The notes below the pieces were generated by a model, which saw only the letters and a program-made list of their open reading frames with translations, had not been told where the DNA came from and did not search any database. A stretch of DNA of 35,742 nt, taken from NCBI GenBank assembly GCA_046760785.1, contig JBHIET010000029.1, positions 1-35,742 of the forward strand, in the 5' to 3' direction. Numbering within the stretch: position 1 is the stretch's first letter; the number at the start of each line of letters is the position of its first letter. This stretch comes from JBHIET01 sp046760785 (GTDB lineage Bacteria; Chloroflexota; Anaerolineae; B4-G1). The position numbers and the translations under genes were made by a program. Positions 32,222 through 35,742 of the stretch are shown piece after piece.

Positions 32222-33109
32222 ATGAAAAAGGAAGTTGGTACAGATAAAGTCAAGCGCGGCTTGGCGCAGATGCTCAAGGGCGGCGTGATTATGGATGTGG
32301 TCAGCGCCGAGCACGCCCGCATCGCCGAGGAGGCGGGTGCGTGCGCGGTGATGGCCCTGGAGCGGGTCCCGGCCGATATCCGCGCCCAGGGTGGTGTGGC
32401 CCGTATGTCTGACCCGGAAAAGATCACAGAGATCATGGAGGCGGTCTCCATCCCGGTGATGGCCAAGTGCCGCATCGGCCACTTCGTCGAGGCGCAGATC
32501 CTGGAGGCGCTGGGGGTGGACTACGTTGACGAGAGCGAGGTGCTAACCCCCGCCGACGAGGAGCACCACATTGACAAGTGGAAGTTCAACGTCCCCTTCG
32601 TCTGCGGCTGCCGCAACCTGGGGGAGGCGCTACGGCGCATCGGCGAGGGCGCGGCGATGATCCGCACCAAGGGGGAGGCCGGCACCGGCAACGTCGTCGA
32701 GGCAGTGCGCCACGCCCGGGCCGTGCTGGGGGAGATTCGCCGTCTGACGACGATGGCCCCCGAGGAAATGATGGCCTATGCCAAAGAGAGCGGTGCTCCC
32801 TACGACTTGGTGGTCGAGACAGCGCAGTTGGGCCGCCTGCCGGTGGTCAACTTTGCCGCCGGCGGTGTCGCTACCCCGGCAGACGCGGCGCTGATGATGC
32901 AACTGGGGATGGACGGGGTGTTCGTGGGCAGCGGCATCTTCAAGTCCGGCGATCCCGCCAAGCGCGCTCACGCCATTGTTCAGGCGGTCACTCATTATGA
33001 CAATCCGGAGATTCTGGCCGAGGTGAGCCGCAACCTGGGCGAAGCGATGGTCGGCATCAATATCAGCGATATTCCCGAAGCGGAACGGCTGGCGGTACGC
33101 GGGTGGTAA
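32222..33109 (+). CDS. pdxS: Pyridoxal 5'-phosphate synthase subunit PdxS
   Basis: PdxS makes pyridoxal phosphate from ribose 5-phosphate, glyceraldehyde 3-phosphate and ammonia delivered by PdxT. The 295-residue product starts at ATG 32222 (MKKEVGTDKVKRGLAQMLKG) behind AAAGGAGG. The active-site lysine regions are GGVIMDVVSAEHARIAEEAG, IPVMAKCRIGHFVEAQILEA and MIRTKGEAGTGNVVEAVRHA. The phosphate site is VVNFAAGGVATPADAALMMQ and GVFVGSGIFKSGDPAKRAHA. The family is among the most conserved enzymes, and this copy looks intact. The GNAT gene overlaps its end by 7 nt, while pdxT lies about 1.6 kb downstream instead of adjacent. Confidence 0.98.
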   Translation: MKKEVGTDKVKRGLAQMLKGGVIMDVVSAEHARIAEEAGACAVMALERVPADIRAQGGVARMSDPEKITEIMEAVSIPVMAKCRIGHFVEAQILEALGVDYVDESEVLTPADEEHHIDKWKFNVPFVCGCRNLGEALRRIGEGAAMIRTKGEAGTGNVVEAVRHARAVLGEIRRLTTMAPEEMMAYAKESGAPYDLVVETAQLGRLPVVNFAAGGVATPADAALMMQLGMDGVFVGSGIFKSGDPAKRAHAIVQAVTHYDNPEILAEVSRNLGEAMVGINISDIPEAERLAVRGW

Positions 33110-33573
33110 ACGAGATCACGGTCCGCCAGACCACCGTCGCCGACGTTCCCGACCTGGTGCGACTGCGCCGGATGATGTTCGAGGCGATGGGCTTCGGCGA
33201 TCCGGCGCAGTTGGACGCCGTCGATGCAGCGACCGCATCCTACTTTGGTGAGGCCATTCCTGCCGGGAGATTCCACGGCTGGCTGGTGGTCACATCCGCA
33301 GGTGTGGCAGTGGGCAGCGGCGGCGTGGTGATTGACCAGCATCTGCCTGGACCCGGCAATCTGTCAGGCCAGGTCGGGTACATTATGAACGTAGTAACCG
33401 TCCCCCGCTACCGCCGTCGAGGTATCGCTCGTCGCATCATGCAGGCCATGCTGAAGTGGCTGACTGAGCAGGGCATCCAGCGCATGACGTTGCACGCGAC
33501 GGGGGTGGGACGGCCCCTGTATAGGGAGCTGGGGTTTGTGGATAGCAACGAGATGCGCTTGAGGCTGGATTAG
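33103..33573 (+). CDS. GNAT-family N-acetyltransferase
   Basis: A 156-residue GNAT enzyme starting at GTG 33103, overlapping the last codons of pdxS. The beta strand and acetyl-CoA pyrophosphate loop are visible as YIMNVVTVPRYRRRGIARRI (about residues 93-112), followed by MQAMLKWLTEQGIQRMTLHA and the C-terminal GVGRPLYRELGFVDSNEMRL. The acceptor is unknown; the start ITVRQTTVADVPDLVRLRRM is usual for the family. Overlap with pdxS implies cotranscription and translational coupling, and a role in B6 metabolism or in detoxifying a PLP-linked compound is possible but not shown. The direct repeat of element C begins on the last base of its stop codon, so the coding sequence is untouched. Confidence 0.87.
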   Translation: MVNEITVRQTTVADVPDLVRLRRMMFEAMGFGDPAQLDAVDAATASYFGEAIPAGRFHGWLVVTSAGVAVGSGGVVIDQHLPGPGNLSGQVGYIMNVVTVPRYRRRGIARRIMQAMLKWLTEQGIQRMTLHATGVGRPLYRELGFVDSNEMRLRLD

Positions 33574-33763
33574 GCTGTCTGGGGCGTATACAAATCTTGG
33601 GGGGAGCGAGCGCTGGTTGAGTGCCGAAGGCGTATCGAAACCAAGCGAGCGGTTCTACGGATCACCCGCTTGGTCTCTATACGACCCTTCGGGCCTACTC
33701 GACCGGCGCTGGATCGGTTCTTCAATTGATATTCCCCCAAGTTTTAGATGCGCCCGGCTGTCT
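33573..33763. mobile_element. MITE-like element C between GNAT and amidinotransferase-fold genes
   Basis: The direct repeat GGCTGTCT lies at 33573-33580 and 33756-33763. Inside are inverted ends of about 22 bp: the left from 33581 (GGGGCGTATACAAATCTTGG) and the right, read on the other strand from 33755 (GGGCGCATCTAAAACTTGGG). The core (about 33607-33712), with GAGCGCTGGTTGAGTGCCGA, ACCAAGCGAGCGG and CCGCTTGGTCTC, matches the cores of A and B. The element is 175 bp with no coding potential. It interrupts the pdx gene cluster. Confidence 0.7.
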
Positions 33764-33819
33764 ACTTCCCGTGGTAGGAGGACAGTTCTCTATTGCCACG
33801 ATACAGAGAAGAGCGTACA

Positions 33820-34689
33820 GTGACCAGGAGTTATGGCAGCCAGAGCATGATCGCTCCACTGCGCAAGGTTCTGGTCAAGCGGCCAGACGAGGCTTTCGCC
33901 GTAGCGGATCCGGTCAGGTGGCACTACGCCGCTCGGCCTGACCTGGAGATTGCCCAGCAGGAACACGATGCGCTGGTGGCCCTCCTGCGTCAGGCCGGAG
34001 CCGACGTTATCTACCACGACGAGGCCCAGCCCGACCGGGCCGACGCCATCTACGTCTTCGACCCGGCCCTTGTGACCGACCAGGGGGCGATCATCCTCAG
34101 TATGGGCAAGACCCTGCGCCGGGGAGAGGAAGAGGCCATGGCGCGCCGCTTGGAGGCACTGGGCGTGCCGGTGCACTACACGCTGCACGGTCAGGCCCGA
34201 GCCGAGGGCGGAGACCTGTTGTGGCTGGATCACGACACCCTGGCGGTGGGTTTGGGCTTTCGCACCAACGCCGAAGGACTGCGCCAGTTGAAAGAGGCCC
34301 TGGCCGGGATGGGGATCACCATCATGCCGGTGGAGTTGCCCTACTACGTGGGCTCCGAGGCCTGCCTGCATCTGCTGTCGTTGATCAGCATTGTGGATCA
34401 CAAACTGGCCGTGGTCTATCCGCCCTTGCTCTCCGTGCCTTTCTGGCGGTATCTTCAGGAGCGCGACTTTCGGCTGATCGAGGTGGTGCCAGAGGAATTC
34501 GAGACGATGGGACCGAATGTGCTGGCCCTAGCTCCTGGCCAGTGTGTGATGCTAGAGGGCAATCCCATCACCCAACACCGGCTGGCAGAAGCCGGCTGCG
34601 AGATGCTGACCTACCGAGGGAATGAGATCTCGCTCAAAGCCGAAGGGGGGCCAACCTGTCTGACCCGGCCGATTCTACGCGAGTACTGA
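33820..34689 (+). CDS. Amidinotransferase/DDAH-fold protein
   Basis: A 289-residue protein with the pentein fold of arginine-modifying enzymes (dimethylarginine dimethylaminohydrolase, arginine deiminase, amidinotransferase). Visible marks are KVLVKRPDEAF near the N-terminus, ADAIYVFDPALVTDQGAIIL, the acidic EGGDLLWLDHDTLAVGLGFR, the catalytic His in EACLHLLSLISIVD and the nucleophilic Cys in EGGPTCLTRPILREY. The substrate is probably a guanidino compound but cannot be fixed. I choose GTG 33820 with AGAGAAGAG upstream; ATG 33850 and a TTG at 33793 are alternatives. It lies 13 nt before pdxT, so it belongs to the pdx cluster downstream of element C. Why it is there is unclear. Confidence 0.82.
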   Translation: MTRSYGSQSMIAPLRKVLVKRPDEAFAVADPVRWHYAARPDLEIAQQEHDALVALLRQAGADVIYHDEAQPDRADAIYVFDPALVTDQGAIILSMGKTLRRGEEEAMARRLEALGVPVHYTLHGQARAEGGDLLWLDHDTLAVGLGFRTNAEGLRQLKEALAGMGITIMPVELPYYVGSEACLHLLSLISIVDHKLAVVYPPLLSVPFWRYLQERDFRLIEVVPEEFETMGPNVLALAPGQCVMLEGNPITQHRLAEAGCEMLTYRGNEISLKAEGGPTCLTRPILREY

Positions 34690-34702
34690 AGGTATTGGGG
34701 AG

Positions 34703-35284
34703 ATGAAAATTGGTGTTCTGGCCCTGCAAGGGGCTTTTATCGAGCACAAAAAGATTTTGGCACACATTGGCGTGGAGCCGGTCGAGGTGCGGCTGCCAAG
34801 GCACCTGGAGGGTCTGGATGGCCTGATCATTCCCGGCGGCGAGTCCACCACCATTGGCAAAGTCGCTGAGGAGTGGGGGCTTCTGGAGCTCATCCGCGCC
34901 TTCGCCCGATCGGGCCGTCCCGTGTGGGGCACCTGCGCGGGGATGATCCTGATGGCAAAAGAGGTGGTGGACGGCACACCTGGTCAGCCCTTACTGGGAC
35001 TGATGGATGTGGCTATCCGCCGCAACGCCTTCGGCCGCCAGGTCGATAGCTTCGAGGCCGACCTGGAGGTGCCCGCGCTGGGGAAAGCGCCTTTCCACGC
35101 CGTCTTTATCCGTGCCCCGCTCATCGAGCGCGCAGGGAAAGATGTAGAGGTTCTAGCACAATTGGATGGTGGAACTATCGTGGCTGTCCGGCAGGAGAAC
35201 TTGCTGGCGACGGCTTTCCATCCGGAGCTGACAGAGGACGATCGGTTTCACAGGTATTTTCTGAGCTTATATGAGGTAAACTGA
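34703..35284 (+). CDS. pdxT: Pyridoxal 5'-phosphate synthase glutaminase subunit PdxT
   Basis: PdxT is the class I glutaminase that supplies ammonia to PdxS. The 193-residue product starts MKIGVLALQGAFIEHKKILA. The oxyanion loop is IIPGGESTTIGKVAEEWGLL, the nucleophilic cysteine is in WGTCAGMILMAKEV, and the His-Glu pair is in LLATAFHPELTEDDRFHRYF. The arginine-rich recognition stretch VAIRRNAFGRQVDSFEADLE is also intact. A GGGGAG site precedes the ATG. It belongs with pdxS, but two genes and a repeat element now lie between them, and it starts 13 nt after the amidinotransferase-fold gene. The methylase fragment begins just after its stop codon. Confidence 0.97.
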   Translation: MKIGVLALQGAFIEHKKILAHIGVEPVEVRLPRHLEGLDGLIIPGGESTTIGKVAEEWGLLELIRAFARSGRPVWGTCAGMILMAKEVVDGTPGQPLLGLMDVAIRRNAFGRQVDSFEADLEVPALGKAPFHAVFIRAPLIERAGKDVEVLAQLDGGTIVAVRQENLLATAFHPELTEDDRFHRYFLSLYEVN

Positions 35285-35285
35285 G

Positions 35286-35693
35286 ATGGCGAAACAGGAG
35301 GACTCTATCAAAGAACCAACGACCGCTTATATCCGCAATACAGAGATACCCACCTTCTTTGGCGAACCGATGCTTAGAGGAGAATTCATCGAGGTGGATG
35401 AGGCGGCTACCTCAGACGCTCCGGCGCTATTTTACGAGCATCCAAACGGCAGTATCTGGGTGGGGGATGCCGTTGCCTGGCTTAGCTCTCTGGAAAGTGA
35501 ATCTGTCGATCTGGTCTTTGCCGACCCGCCCTACAACATTAAGAAGGCGGAATGGGATACTTTTGAATCTCAGGAGGCTTACGTTGAGTGGTCTCTAAAA
35601 TGGATAGAACAAGCTGCGCGTGTATTAAAGCCAGACGGCACGTTGTACGTTTGCGGATTCTCCGAAATCCTGGCCGATATCAAATTGCCCTGA
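35286..35693 (+). pseudogene. Truncated DNA adenine methylase (N-terminal part only)
   Basis: The 135 residues contain the catalytic motif IV in VDLVFADPPYNIKKAEWDTF (DPPY) and the region before it, NGSIWVGDAVAWLSSLESES, followed by WIEQAARVLKPDGTLYVCGF and SEILADIKLP. Then a stop appears. In beta-type N6-adenine or N4-cytosine methylases the target-recognition region and the AdoMet-binding motif FxGxG follow, about 150 or more residues that are absent here. Hence it cannot be active as it stands. The DNA after the stop (about 49 bp to the edge) is markedly AT-rich, so a mobile element may have cut the gene. It begins 2 nt after the pdxT stop. Confidence 0.72.
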
Positions 35694-35742
35694 TGTCCCT
35701 TAAAAACTGACTTAATGTGTGGTATCATGCCCATAGCATCAA

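Overview
The window is a GC-rich, gene-dense bacterial chromosome segment with short gaps and many four-base start/stop overlaps. It most resembles an anaerobic or facultative member of the Chloroflexota (Anaerolineae-like). This is an inference from several traits: double zinc-ribbon proteins with acidic DWL repeats, proteins with Thr/Pro-rich tails, GT39 and YfhO membrane glycosyltransferase-type proteins, AmaP and ScpB without any lipopolysaccharide genes, and a PdxST-type vitamin B6 pathway. No rRNA, tRNA, CRISPR array, prophage or complete transposase was seen.

Layout. Positions 1-2400 (minus) hold a four-gene operon of a small protein, two membrane proteins and a zinc-ribbon protein cut by the left edge. 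Positions 2609-8761 (plus) hold a translationally coupled run: GT2 glycosyltransferase, GT39 glycosyltransferase, a large YfhO-type membrane protein and an AmaP-like membrane anchor. A convergent lipoprotein-like gene, scpB and a secreted DNRLRE protein follow. Positions 11032-11561 are a repeat-filled graveyard with a truncated PHP gene. Next come a large two-cluster radical SAM protein, an MBL-fold hydrolase, an unrecognised protein, uvrA and a HAD nucleotidase.

Positions 19385-27761 (minus) are one beta-oxidation operon: TetR regulator, thiolase, 3-hydroxyacyl-CoA dehydrogenase, enoyl-CoA hydratase, two acyl-CoA dehydrogenases, then ETF beta and alpha. Together they would oxidise acyl-CoA to acetyl-CoA and pass electrons to ETF. 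A near-consensus promoter with an overlapping perfect palindrome sits in front of the regulator. Then follow a tiny membrane protein, glycogen synthase and a THEP1-like NTPase (plus). Positions 30538-35284 are a pyridoxal-phosphate locus: MocR/PdxR regulator with operator-like sites, pdxS, a GNAT, an amidinotransferase-fold enzyme and pdxT. The right edge holds the N-terminal part of a DNA adenine methylase that ends early.

The most unusual content is the repeat DNA. Three elements of about 175-221 bp share a hairpin core but have different terminal inverted repeats, and each is flanked by a 7-8 bp direct repeat resembling a target-site duplication. One sits in frame inside the YfhO-type gene and adds 76 codons, one sits beside a truncated PHP gene, and one sits directly after the GNAT stop codon in the pdx cluster. 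Heptanucleotide tandem tracts run through the coding sequence of the GT39 and YfhO genes, where a change in copy number would shift the frame. A short CCTGAGC/GTCGAAGGG-type repeat is threaded in frame through several conserved enzymes.
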